Source: Photobacterium aquae
GTDB lineage: Bacteria; Pseudomonadota; Gammaproteobacteria; Enterobacterales; Vibrionaceae
Length of the DNA: 64,000 nt
Direction of reading: 5' to 3'
Assembly: GCF_001029445.1 (NCBI RefSeq)
Contig: NZ_LDOT01000021.1
Coordinates: 40,238 to 104,237, forward strand
The translations under genes were made by a program, and so were the position numbers. The notes under the pieces are model-generated. The model did no database searches. It was not told the origin of the DNA and saw only the letters and a list, made by a program, of their open reading frames with translations. Each line of letters begins with the position of its first letter. Position 1 is the first letter of the stretch. Positions 18,917 through 26,996 of the stretch are shown here, in pieces.

Positions 18917-19030
18917 TTAGAACAATACCAACAACAATACAGTGGTTAACACCGTGCTGCTGACAAGGGATAGCAAACAGTCATTGTCACTTGGGTTGCC
19001 TGTTTGGCTGGCAAGAATAAGACTCGACAT
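18917..19030 (-). CDS. Candidate 37-residue membrane peptide
   Basis: ATG at 19030 is preceded by AAGGAG with a seven-base spacer. The 37-codon product has a polar N-terminal half with the segment SQTGNPSDNDC and a hydrophobic C-terminal half (residues ~19-37, rich in Leu, Val and Thr) long enough for one membrane helix. It ends at TAA 18919 and is followed by the structured element at 18790-18878. It has no recognised family. The good ribosome site, the clean hydrophobic tail and the U-tract structure together support a real small gene; length alone would not. Confidence 0.45.
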   Translation of the reverse strand: MSSLILASQTGNPSDNDCLLSLVSSTVLTTVLLLVLF

Positions 19031-19172
19031 GTTGGCTCCTTGATATGCAGGGGTGTTATTGATCATGTAGTTAGATTATCCCGCCGTAGCGAGCAAGTGA
19101 AATTGTTAGGCCCTATAGAATTGATAGGTATTGCCGATGGCTTGTCTGTTGCCTATATACTGGGCAACCATG

Positions 19173-19679
19173 TTATGCCGTTTTTTCTTCTGGAAATGAA
19201 TACTGCCAATACCCTACCGAGATCCACTGGCCGAATTTGAAGCCGACATCGGCAAACTCCCCGACTTTTCTAAACCCCAGCCGTTCGTGCAAAGCGACAC
19301 TTGGCACGTTGGGCAGGGCGATTACCCCGATAATATTTTTGATAGTGGTTTGGGCGAGTTGTTCAATCAGTGCTTGGTAGAGCCGTTTGCCAATACCACG
19401 GCCGGTGGCATTCGGTGCAAGGTAGACGGATGGCTCGACGGTAAAGCGGAAGGCGCTGCGGACGTGGTAAGGGGCGGCATAGGCGTAGCCGAGGATCTCG
19501 CCATTGTGTTCGGCGACCAGCCAAGGCAGTGCGGCGTCGGTGACTTTTTGGATTCTGGCCGCTATTTCCGCGTTAGTGATTGGCGTTTCTTCGAAGGTAA
19601 TAACGGTATCGCGGATATAGTGGTTGTAGATGTCGGTGATCTGATCTGCATCGTTTAGCGCGACAGCTCGAATGCGCAT
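19173..19679 (-). CDS. GNAT N-acetyltransferase, phosphinothricin-acetyltransferase-like
   Basis: 168 residues from ATG 19679, which follows GGGAGG; a further ATG at 19697 would include that site. The GNAT acetyl-CoA loop is NATGRGIGKRLYQAL (motif RGxGxxL near residues 93-106), preceded by EPSVYLAP and followed by LHERLGFRKVGEF, the usual C-terminal strand. The N-terminal IYNHYIRDTVITFEE pattern is typical of the PAT/bar/YncA group, which acetylates phosphinothricin, methionine sulfoximine or related amines. It is monocistronic. Natural substrate unknown. Confidence 0.85.
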   Translation of the reverse strand: MRIRAVALNDADQITDIYNHYIRDTVITFEETPITNAEIAARIQKVTDAALPWLVAEHNGEILGYAYAAPYHVRSAFRFTVEPSVYLAPNATGRGIGKRLYQALIEQLAQTTIKNIIGVIALPNVPSVALHERLGFRKVGEFADVGFKFGQWISVGYWQYSFPEEKTA

Positions 19680-19756
19680 GTTTCCTCCCTGAGGCACTCA
19701 ATTTTTTGTGTGCCTCAGTATTAGCACGGTTTCGTGCTGACGGAAATCGAAATCAG

Positions 19757-20125
19757 TTAGCGGCGGCTTTTGGTGGTTAGTTCAGCCCAAGGCGTCAGCT
19801 TCTTCTGCTTGGCGATGAATTTGACATACGCAGCCATGAGCAGGCCGTAGAGCAAGCCTGTTTGAGCCGCGTTGGCCAATCTCATTGTCTGGGTAATCTC
19901 GGGCATATCCTGCCAAGCGAAAAACCACATGAACAGAGCGTAGATAGGCGTGAAGGTAATGAAGTTGCACAGCACATTGGTTGCAAAGCTGCAGTAGTGG
20001 GTGGGCGGCAGCTCGATTCCCAGCTTGCGCAAAAGAGTATGACGGAAAAAACTGTCACTGTAAGGTTTCAGTCCTGCTTTGGTCGCCTCGTCAATGGCGA
20101 GTTGGATTTTCTCTTGTTTCGTCAT
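19757..20125 (-). CDS. DUF6404-like small membrane protein
   Basis: 122 residues from ATG 20125 (MTKQEKIQLAIDEA); an upstream in-frame start has no ribosome site. A cytosolic helix of about 40 residues with the LGIELPPTHYCSF motif is followed by two membrane helices (residues ~52-75 and ~82-100) and a basic tail. I recall this organisation, including the PPHY-like motif before the first helix, from Vibrio proteins named DUF6404. No function is known. Confidence 0.6.
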   Translation of the reverse strand: MTKQEKIQLAIDEATKAGLKPYSDSFFRHTLLRKLGIELPPTHYCSFATNVLCNFITFTPIYALFMWFFAWQDMPEITQTMRLANAAQTGLLYGLLMAAYVKFIAKQKKLTPWAELTTKSRR

Positions 20126-20483
20126 AACCGCCCTGCTTGTTGAATATTGCTGTATCAAATTGCCGATCTATTGCTTGGACTGCCCCGGGGCCGATGGCCA
20201 TTCTGGGCTGGGAGTGGCTAATGTAACCGCTCGTTGTTTTCTGACAAATTGAAGATTTTATCGTGATGGATTAAGACATTGATTGAGTATGTCTTCATTC
20301 ATTCGATGTAAAACGCGCTTATGTATGGCAAGCGGGTGTCTGCTTGTATTGAGATAAGCGAATCCTTGCTTTTGGTGGATTTATATTATTGTTTTAAAGC
20401 GTATTTTCAAACTGTTTGGAGAGGATTTCTGTTACCGGGGTCGCAAAAGAGATATGAGTAGGATTGAGGTTTTGGGAGGGTGT
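20126..20483. other. Intergenic, no gene seen
   Basis: About 360 bases, AT-rich in the middle, upstream of the DUF6404-like gene and downstream of murQ. Apart from the murQ terminator hairpin at its right edge I see no gene or clear signal. Confidence 0.5.
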
Positions 20484-20517
20484 TGAAACAAGGCTGAGGC
20501 CAGGTGGCATCAGCCTA
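20484..20517 (-). terminator. Probable murQ terminator
   Basis: Arms 20491-20497 and 20510-20516 form a 7-bp stem with an inner 3-bp helix; on the minus strand the stem is followed by TTGTTTC. Confidence 0.5.
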
Positions 20518-20531
20518 GGGGAAGCGTTAGG

Positions 20532-21440
20532 TTATCGGGAGCGAGGTGTCTCGATGGCCTGCCGGGTAAAGCCGTGGTTTTGGTTGAGCAGGTTTTCCGC
20601 CGTCGTGGCATCGCTGCCAGTGAGGATCATGACAATCGCTGTTTTGCAGTGGTTGCCACATTGGTTAAGGGCTTGCTCGGCGCAGGCTCGGTCGCAGCCG
20701 GTCGCTTCCATTACGATGCGTTTTTGCCTTTCAACCAATTTGGCGTTGGTCGCCTCAACGTCCACCATCAAGTTGCCGTAGACTTTGCCGGTTTTGATCA
20801 TCGCCCCGGTGGTGAGCATGTTCAGTATTAGTTTTTGCGCGGTCCCCGCCTTCATTCGTGACGAACCGGTGACGACTTCCGGGCCGACCACTGGGGTGAT
20901 GGCAATTGCGGCCTGCTCTGTCATGGCACTATGTGGGTTGCAGCTGATACTCGCCACGACAGCGCCTTGCTGGGCCGCATAGGCCATTGCCCCCAAAACA
21001 TAAGGGGTGCGGCCGCTGGCGGCGATGCCAACCAGCACATCACGGCTGCTGAAATCGATAGCTTTGAGGTCGTCTTGTCCGAGTTGGTAGTTGTCCTCGG
21101 CGTTTTCGACAGCTTTTAATATGGCCGGATGGCCACCTGCGATGAGCCCGACAACAAGATTTGGGTTAGTACCATAAGTAGGCGGACACTCACTGGCATC
21201 GAGGATGCCGAGTCTGCCAGATGTGCCCGCACCGACATAGATCAGGCGGCCATTGTTGCGAAAGGCATGGGCGATGGCATCTACGGCTTGGGCGATGGCG
21301 GGCAATACAGCCTCAACGGCAAGGGCAACTTTTTGATCTTCGCTGTTGATGACCTTGAGCATGTCGAGGGTTGTTAGGGTATCGATATCCCGGCTGGCCT
21401 CGTTACGGCTTTCCGTCACCAGCGTGGTTAAATCAATCAT
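20532..21440 (-). CDS. murQ: N-acetylmuramic acid 6-phosphate etherase
   Basis: 302 residues. It cleaves the lactyl ether of MurNAc-6-phosphate to give GlcNAc-6-phosphate and D-lactate during cell-wall recycling in the cytoplasm. The SIS-domain signature [27 protein letters not shown] (starting near residue 64), the [11 protein letters not shown] loop and [17 protein letters not shown] are all present and full length matches E. coli MurQ (298). The usual neighbours, a MurNAc PTS permease or anmK, are absent; it stands alone between fumC and an intergenic region. Confidence 0.95.
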   Translation of the reverse strand: MIDLTTLVTESRNEASRDIDTLTTLDMLKVINSEDQKVALAVEAVLPAIAQAVDAIAHAFRNNGRLIYVGAGTSGRLGILDASECPPTYGTNPNLVVGLIAGGHPAILKAVENAEDNYQLGQDDLKAIDFSSRDVLVGIAASGRTPYVLGAMAYAAQQGAVVASISCNPHSAMTEQAAIAITPVVGPEVVTGSSRMKAGTAQKLILNMLTTGAMIKTGKVYGNLMVDVEATNAKLVERQKRIVMEATGCDRACAEQALNQCGNHCKTAIVMILTGSDATTAENLLNQNHGFTRQAIETPRSR

Positions 21441-21501
21441 GCGTGGGTATCTGTCTATGAGTCGTGGGAGATGCCTTAGGATAATACAACAAGGTGGGGA
21501 T

Positions 21502-21550
21502 GGATATGGGTGGATAGATATGGGTGGATAGATATGGGGTATGGATATCC
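21502..21550. repeat. Short tandem repeat, 14-bp unit
   Basis: Two full copies of GGATAGATATGGGT (second copy ends in G) at 21512-21525 and 21526-21539, flanked by partial copies on both sides, in the murQ leader. Confidence 0.8.
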
Positions 21551-21570
21551 CCGGGCCGTTTATGCCCGGG
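21549..21570 (-). other. GC-rich hairpin after fumC
   Basis: Arms 21550-21556 and 21564-21570 form a perfect 7-bp GC stem 26 bases after the fumC stop. There is no U-tract, so it may protect the 3' end rather than terminate. Confidence 0.5.
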
Positions 21571-21595
21571 AATAGGGTGGCTGGTGGGCTGATGC

Positions 21596-22981
21596 CTATT
21601 CGGCAAGCCCCCCTCGGGTAAGGTTGGCAGGGTCAAGCAGGCGGGCGAGTGTTGCCCGATCTAGATCCGTTTCTTCCTCGGCGACATCGATGATTGCCCG
21701 GTTTTCTTTGTACGCTTTTTTGGCGATTTCAGCTGCCTTTAGGTAACCAATGACCGGGTTGAGCGCGGTGACCAGAATCGGGTTTTTCGCCAGTGCAATA
21801 TCGAGCGTATCCTCACGAACCGTAAAAGTGGCAATGGCCTTGTCGGCCAGCGCGGTTGCGCTGTTGGCAAGCAGGCTAATGCTTTCCAGCAGATTGTGGG
21901 CAATAACAGGAAGCATCACGTTGAGTTGGAAATTTCCAGACTGGCCAGCAATGGTAATGGTGGTGTCGTTGCCGATCACTTGGGCGGCGGCCATTGCGGC
22001 TGCCTCTGGGATCACCGGATTGACCTTACCCGGCATGATTGACGAGCCCGGTTGGAGCCCCTGCAATTCGATTTCGCCAAGGCCGGCAAGTGGGCCTGAA
22101 TTCATCCAGCGCAGGTCATTGCTGATTTTCATGATTGCCACGGCGGCTGTTTTGAGCTGCCCAGACAGCGAGACGACAGCATCTTGGCTGCTAAGGCTGA
22201 AGAAGAAGTTTTCGCTGCTGCCGAAGTGGATGTGGGTAGCTTGTGACAAGTTGTCGGCAAATGCAGTCGCAAAACGGGGATCAGCATTGATCCCGGTTCC
22301 CACGGCTGTACCTCCTTGGGCAAGCGCCTTGATGGCATGAAGGCTGTGCTCGATGCCTTGGCAGGCATGGTCGATTTGATATTGCCATCCGCCGAGCTCC
22401 TGCCCGAATGTGACGGGCATGGCATCCATCAGATGGGTCCGGCCAGTTTTTACTATGTTGCCAATATTTTCCCTTTTGCTGGTAAGACGTTGGCTCAGGT
22501 GGTGCAATGCCGGTAGTAATTGCTTTTCAACAGCAATGGCCGCACTGACCTGAATAGCGGTGGGGATCACATCATTGCTGCTCTGGCCCATATTGACGTG
22601 GTCGTTGGGGCTGACGATATTGCCGAGCTGTCGGCTGGCCAAAGTCGCAATCACTTCATTGGCGTTCATATTCGAGCTGGTGCCTGAACCCGTTTGGAAG
22701 ACATCGATGGGGAACTGGTCGTTGTGCTGTCCGTCGATGACCTGTTGGGCGGCATCGACAATGGCTGCGGCTATGTCTCCTTCTTGCAGGCCCAGCTGGG
22801 CGTTGGTCAGGGCGGCAGCCTGTTTGATGTAGCCCAGTGCTTGAATGAATGCGATTGGCATCGAGTGGTGGCTGAATTGGAAGTTGTCGACGGCACGTTG
22901 GGTCTGGGCTTGGTACAGTGCCTGCTCAGGTACGTGTACGTCACCCATGCTGTCCGTCTCGATGCGAAATGTTGTTGTCAT
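21596..22981 (-). CDS. fumC: Class II fumarate hydratase (iron-independent)
   Basis: 461 residues, with AAAGGAA before the ATG. Interconverts fumarate and malate without an iron-sulfur cluster. The superfamily signature [11 protein letters not shown] and the segments [27 protein letters not shown] and [16 protein letters not shown] line the active site, and length matches E. coli FumC. It lies 40 bases downstream of the FagA-like gene on the same strand, with a perfect Fur box upstream of the pair. In Pseudomonas the fagA-fumC-sodA operon is Fur-repressed, so cells use this enzyme when iron is short; the same logic is inferred here. Confidence 0.96.
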   Translation of the reverse strand: MTTTFRIETDSMGDVHVPEQALYQAQTQRAVDNFQFSHHSMPIAFIQALGYIKQAAALTNAQLGLQEGDIAAAIVDAAQQVIDGQHNDQFPIDVFQTGSGTSSNMNANEVIATLASRQLGNIVSPNDHVNMGQSSNDVIPTAIQVSAAIAVEKQLLPALHHLSQRLTSKRENIGNIVKTGRTHLMDAMPVTFGQELGGWQYQIDHACQGIEHSLHAIKALAQGGTAVGTGINADPRFATAFADNLSQATHIHFGSSENFFFSLSSQDAVVSLSGQLKTAAVAIMKISNDLRWMNSGPLAGLGEIELQGLQPGSSIMPGKVNPVIPEAAAMAAAQVIGNDTTITIAGQSGNFQLNVMLPVIAHNLLESISLLANSATALADKAIATFTVREDTLDIALAKNPILVTALNPVIGYLKAAEIAKKAYKENRAIIDVAEEETDLDRATLARLLDPANLTRGGLAE

Positions 22982-23021
22982 GGCCGTTCCTTTTGTTCTC
23001 GTTTGTTATTGGTCTGTCTAT

Positions 23022-23426
23022 CTATCCCAGCGGGGTCTGAACGCGCTGCAACTGCTGCTGTAGCGAAGCGAAGTGCTGCGCGCCATAGTCGAATTGATCG
23101 TAGAAGCGCTTGAGGTAGATCAGAGGGGTATAGATGCTATCAAGGCTGACTCGGCGGAAGATCATGCTGCGGGTTGGGTCTTCGATTGCGTCCAGTAGGG
23201 CGAAGTAGACCTGACGCAAAAATAGTTCGCATAAGAGCCAATTTTCATGTTCGGCCTCCTGCTCATGGCTGGAGGCGAGATTGATGCCGCTATGGATGAA
23301 ATCGTAGATGATATCCGGTTCGAAGCCGATGCTAGGGCCTCGGTATGCCAGGAAACGGTCTTTTGCTTTGAAGTAGCTATTGTAGAGCGCTGTGTTATCC
23401 GGGCTGGTCATCGTCTTCTTTGTCAT
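23022..23426 (-). CDS. FagA-like protein (Fur-associated, unknown role)
   Basis: 134 residues from ATG 23426, preceded by AAGG with a good spacer. A soluble, mostly helical protein with no signal peptide; notable segments are KAKDRFLAYRGPS and ENWLLCELFLRQVYFALLDA, followed by PTRSMIFRRVSLD and a final helix. It sits between a perfect Fur box and fumC, exactly where fagA stands in the Pseudomonas fagA-fumC-sodA operon, and is of similar length. Homology to FagA is inferred from position and general character, not proven. No sodA follows. Confidence 0.55.
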   Translation of the reverse strand: MTKKTMTSPDNTALYNSYFKAKDRFLAYRGPSIGFEPDIIYDFIHSGINLASSHEQEAEHENWLLCELFLRQVYFALLDAIEDPTRSMIFRRVSLDSIYTPLIYLKRFYDQFDYGAQHFASLQQQLQRVQTPLG

Positions 23427-23444
23427 TGTCGCCTTGGTTGTTAA

Positions 23445-23459
23445 TGATAATTATTATCA
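23445..23459 (-). promoter_or_regulatory. Fur box (perfect 7-1-7)
   Basis: TGATAATTATTATCA is a perfect inverted repeat of the 7-1-7 Fur model. It lies 18 bases before the start codon of the FagA-like gene, so bound Fe-Fur would block transcription of that gene and fumC. Confidence 0.9.
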
Positions 23460-23645
23460 AATGAAGCAAGAGTTAGCAATCATTGATTATCATTTATGTG
23501 CAGAAAGGAGGATGGGTACAACAGGCAAGAACACAGGAATTAAGCGAAGGAAAGCAAGGCTGAGGAGAATAAGGCAAGGTACTACCTTGCCTTGTTGTGT
23601 TATGTCTTGATGGAAAAATGGCGGTATTAGGGCGTTAAAATGGGA

Positions 23646-23864
23646 TCACAGCTCAAATTCAGGCTCTTTTTTTCTGCTGTTATGTAAAGTGCCGATATAC
23701 AGCAAGTTTTGCTGGCCGATGCCTCGCATGAAATACGATTGGCATACTGGGCATTGCAATTTTTCCTGTCCTGCGGTGGCGAGAGATTTTTCATGCCATA
23801 ACCGTCTTACTCTTGTGAGTCCATCGGTGTTGCTGCATTCCGGGCAACGAATAGGTACTCGCAT
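23646..23864 (-). CDS. Small zinc-ribbon protein
   Basis: 72 residues; CAGGAGG lies seven bases before the ATG. Two CxxC knuckles, CPEC at residues 8-11 and CPVC at residues ~38-41, form a probable zinc ribbon, with a tail of charged residues (SRKKEPEFEL). No signal peptide or membrane segment. It is alone between the Fur-regulated pair and the protease gene. Such proteins often bind nucleic acid or a partner protein, but no function can be given. Confidence 0.7.
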   Translation of the reverse strand: MRVPIRCPECSNTDGLTRVRRLWHEKSLATAGQEKLQCPVCQSYFMRGIGQQNLLYIGTLHNSRKKEPEFEL

Positions 23865-24033
23865 AACTGTCCTCCTGAGCGCACTTGATTTGTCTATAAA
23901 TTAACCAGAAGTTCGATGGTAAAAAATTGATATGCGTCAGGGTTCGTAATTTATTAAATCCCTGATGGGAATGATTTGTGAAATGTGTGCGCTTGTACGG
24001 CTTATTGATGTTTGCAGTACATGTTTTGCGTAA

Positions 24034-24066
24034 ATTAAACCGCCTTGATAACAAGGCGGTTTTGGG
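24034..24066 (-). terminator. Terminator after the M16 protease gene
   Basis: A 10-bp stem (24037-24046 with 24053-24062) with an A/T-rich flank on both sides, ten bases beyond the protease stop. Confidence 0.75.
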
Positions 24067-24075
24067 TGGTTTCCG

Positions 24076-26823
24076 TTAGGCCTTGGGATTCAAGATGAAG
24101 ACCGTACGCTTGCTGTGTTCGCCAAACGTGTATTTGGCTTTCCTCTGCACATCTTGAAGGCTTATACCTTGTAGCGTGTCATCAATGTTCAAGAGCTTGT
24201 CAATGTCATAACCGTGGATAAGGTAGCGAGAATAGATCAAAGTACGCATGTTGGGATCATTGGTTGCCTTTTTTATATCGGCAAGTATTTGCTTGCTCGC
24301 GGTGTCGACTTCCTGTTGGGTGATAGTGTGGATCAAACCATCGGTGAGCTTACCAATCTGTGCGTCTATCTTGGCCACATCCGTCGGGGCCAATTGCGCT
24401 TCGATGCACCAGATTGCATCGTTTTCGCTGTCTTTCATGGCTGGGTATATGTTGGGTTGATAATCTAATCCAGCATCTTCGCGCACCAGTGATAAAATCC
24501 GTGCCGTGCTGATCCGCGAAAGGAGATCTTCGACAAAAATATCTTTCGTTGTGCGCTTTTGCGGCTGCAAGTTGGCAATGTACATGAGGTACAGGGAAGA
24601 GGATTCTTGGCTTTCATCGAGAACAAGCCGATTGGGAAGATCTTTTTTGTAGCGGGGGGAATACGTCGTGGTTGGAGTCTGCTCTAACTCGATAGACGCC
24701 ACATACTTGCGTAATAACGGGATGATTTCGTGTGGTTCCAGATCTGCCACAATCACCATTTTCATACCGTGATTGTGTTTAAACAGTTGGTTATGCACGG
24801 CTAAGATCTGCTCTGGCGTGACACTCGCGACCTCAGATCCTGAGATAAGGCGATGGTAGCTGTCAGAGGTGTAGAGTTTTGCATTGGCAGATTGCGCTAG
24901 TTTTCCGAGCGGCGAGTGAAGAAATACCTCCCGATTTTGGATAAATTCGTCTTTTGCGGCTTCCAACTGACGTGGGTCAACCTTGATGTCGGTGACGGCG
25001 TTATACAGAACGGCGAGCGCATCGGCAAAGTGCTGCTTGTCGCTGACAATATGCAGGCCATTTTGGGTTAAGCCTAATAGTGGGGAAATCGCGATATTCC
25101 GCTGGCGTAGGTAGCTGTCAAGCTCGGTGCCCGATAGCTTGCCGAGCCCGCTGCGCATCGCTGTTGCAAAGGCAAGCTCTACTGCAGGGTAGAGTGACTG
25201 CGTCAGCGAGGCTTTGCCCCCTTCGCTGGCATAGCTGGCAAAGATACGTTTTCCGGCTGTTTTGTCTTGTTGAAACCAAACGTCGATGCCATTAGACAGG
25301 GTAAATACGATAAACCCACCGGCGTGTTTGCGGATATCAAGAATTTGGCCGTCCCCACTCGGCTTGATAAAGCCATCTGATGTTGCCGTTGTGGCCAGTA
25401 TTTTTTCACCGTCTTGTGCGTAGGCCCGGTTTAGCGTGGTGAAGATGTCGGAAAACTGCTGTTTGGTTTCGTTGGGCCCCATGCCAATAACAAATGCTGG
25501 TTGAGCAGACAGTAGACTTTTCAAGTTTTTATTTGCAGTTTTCAGCGTGTTGTTCTTAATGAATTTAGCGAGGCTGGCGCGAAAATCCTCTTTCGACTGA
25601 CTGACGCTGTTCTGCTCTAATTCGAAGACACGATGATCGACATAATTCATTGGGGTGCGCTGATCCCAATCGCTGTTGATATTATTCAGGTCATTTTCGA
25701 ACCCCGCCATAATGGTGGCGAACTCGTCTTGTGTTACGCCATGATCGCGGAGCGAGGTAAGGGTTGAGATAAATAGCGCATGCATTTTCTCGCGTAGTTC
25801 TGGCGCGAACGATAAGTCAGCCGTAGAAAGACGGCTATAGTTTGAAAACAAAGGCTGCGCATAGCTGTATTGGAACGGCATGGCGCTATCTCTCAAGACA
25901 GAAACAAGTCGTTGTTGTATGAGTTGTGCGCTGAGGGTGTCGTGCCAGGCTTGGTGTTGCTGTTGGCGGGTTTGCTGGCTGATGAAACCCCTATCAATGG
26001 TGTAGTGCAGGCTGGGGGATTCGACCGAGCTGCTGGGCAATATTTCATTGCTTGAGTTGACGGCGAGATCGCGGTGTTTCACCAGTTTGGTTTCGTTATT
26101 GTTTTGCCAGTTGGCAAATTGTTTTTTGATGTTTTCGGAAAGTTGTTCTACATCGACGTCACCCGCAACGATGAGCTCGGCGTATTGGGGTTGATACCAT
26201 TTTTGATAGAAGTTTTCCAAACCTACAGCCGTTGCGCCCTTAATGGATTCTGGCGTACCGAGCGGATCATGGTCGGCATAGCGAGTGCCCGCGATTGAGG
26301 CTTCGTAGGCGTTGAGGGAGAAAGGTGCGTCGTTTGGCCTTGTTCGTCGCCATTCACTCATGATCACACCCTTCTCGCTAGTGACTTGGCTTGGTTCGAA
26401 CTTGATACCATCGCTGATATCACGCATCCAGGTCAGGGCTTGGTTCAGCATGTCGTCGTTGGGCAGATCCAGTTTATAGGTCGTTTGCTGGTAAGAGGTG
26501 AATGCGTTTATATCTGCACCGAAACTCCCCCCAGATTGCTCAAACATCTTAATAACATCATTGCCGGAAAAGTGTTGGCTGCCGTTGAAAGCCATATGCT
26601 CGATAAAGTGGGCATAGCCTTTCTGTGACGGATTTTCCTGAAACGAACCGACATTGACGACCAAGCGTACCGAAACTGCCTGATCGGCCGTTGGGTAGAT
26701 ATGATACTTCATTCCATTCGGGAGTTGGTCGACGTGCCAGTTGGGATCGGCCTTAAGGGGGAGGGAGGGGGATGTCAGGGAGCAGCCAGTGAGAGCCAAT
26801 GCGCTCAACAATATAATTCGCAT
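24076..26823 (-). CDS. M16 zinc protease, lipoprotein (PqqL/FusC-like)
   Basis: 915 residues. The N terminus is a short lipoprotein signal with the LALTGC box (cysteine 14), so the mature protein is periplasmic and lipid-anchored. The inverted zinc motif HFIEH is at residues 72-76 and the third ligand Glu150 follows 74 residues later, as in catalytic M16 proteases. The length equals two M16 halves in tandem, the C-terminal half (from ~residue 470) lacking the zinc motif. It is 170 bases downstream of the TonB-dependent receptor on the same strand. The pair recalls FusA-FusC of Pectobacterium and YddB-PqqL of E. coli, where the protease cuts an imported iron protein in the periplasm; this role is inferred. 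Confidence 0.88.
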   Translation of the reverse strand: MRIILLSALALTGCSLTSPSLPLKADPNWHVDQLPNGMKYHIYPTADQAVSVRLVVNVGSFQENPSQKGYAHFIEHMAFNGSQHFSGNDVIKMFEQSGGSFGADINAFTSYQQTTYKLDLPNDDMLNQALTWMRDISDGIKFEPSQVTSEKGVIMSEWRRTRPNDAPFSLNAYEASIAGTRYADHDPLGTPESIKGATAVGLENFYQKWYQPQYAELIVAGDVDVEQLSENIKKQFANWQNNNETKLVKHRDLAVNSSNEILPSSSVESPSLHYTIDRGFISQQTRQQQHQAWHDTLSAQLIQQRLVSVLRDSAMPFQYSYAQPLFSNYSRLSTADLSFAPELREKMHALFISTLTSLRDHGVTQDEFATIMAGFENDLNNINSDWDQRTPMNYVDHRVFELEQNSVSQSKEDFRASLAKFIKNNTLKTANKNLKSLLSAQPAFVIGMGPNETKQQFSDIFTTLNRAYAQDGEKILATTATSDGFIKPSGDGQILDIRKHAGGFIVFTLSNGIDVWFQQDKTAGKRIFASYASEGGKASLTQSLYPAVELAFATAMRSGLGKLSGTELDSYLRQRNIAISPLLGLTQNGLHIVSDKQHFADALAVLYNAVTDIKVDPRQLEAAKDEFIQNREVFLHSPLGKLAQSANAKLYTSDSYHRLISGSEVASVTPEQILAVHNQLFKHNHGMKMVIVADLEPHEIIPLLRKYVASIELEQTPTTTYSPRYKKDLPNRLVLDESQESSSLYLMYIANLQPQKRTTKDIFVEDLLSRISTARILSLVREDAGLDYQPNIYPAMKDSENDAIWCIEAQLAPTDVAKIDAQIGKLTDGLIHTITQQEVDTASKQILADIKKATNDPNMRTLIYSRYLIHGYDIDKLLNIDDTLQGISLQDVQRKAKYTFGEHSKRTVFILNPKA

Positions 26824-26937
26824 GATACATCTCTTTATGCGGACAAAAGAAGATTGAGTATGCGATATAGTTGATAATGAATCAATTATGCCTTTAAAAT
26901 CAATAGCTAATGATGTTGATTCTTTGATGTATGCGGT

Positions 26938-26957
26938 TCCGGCCTATAAAGGCCGGA
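26938..26957 (-). other. Hairpin between receptor and protease genes
   Basis: A perfect 8-bp stem (26938-26945 with 26950-26957) and ATAA loop, 40 bases after the receptor stop. No U-tract follows, so it could allow partial read-through into the protease gene. Confidence 0.55.
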
Positions 26958-26996
26958 TCGCTGTCTTACTATGATGGTCGACAAAGTGAGCCGCGA

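Noticed and set aside
19004..19240. 78-codon plus-strand frame
   Set aside because: It overlaps the 3' end of the acetyltransferase gene and runs antisense to the start of the better supported peptide gene.
26865..26885. Fur box before the M16 gene
   Set aside because: TTGATAATGAATCAA is a short palindrome, but only its left half matches the Fur half-site.
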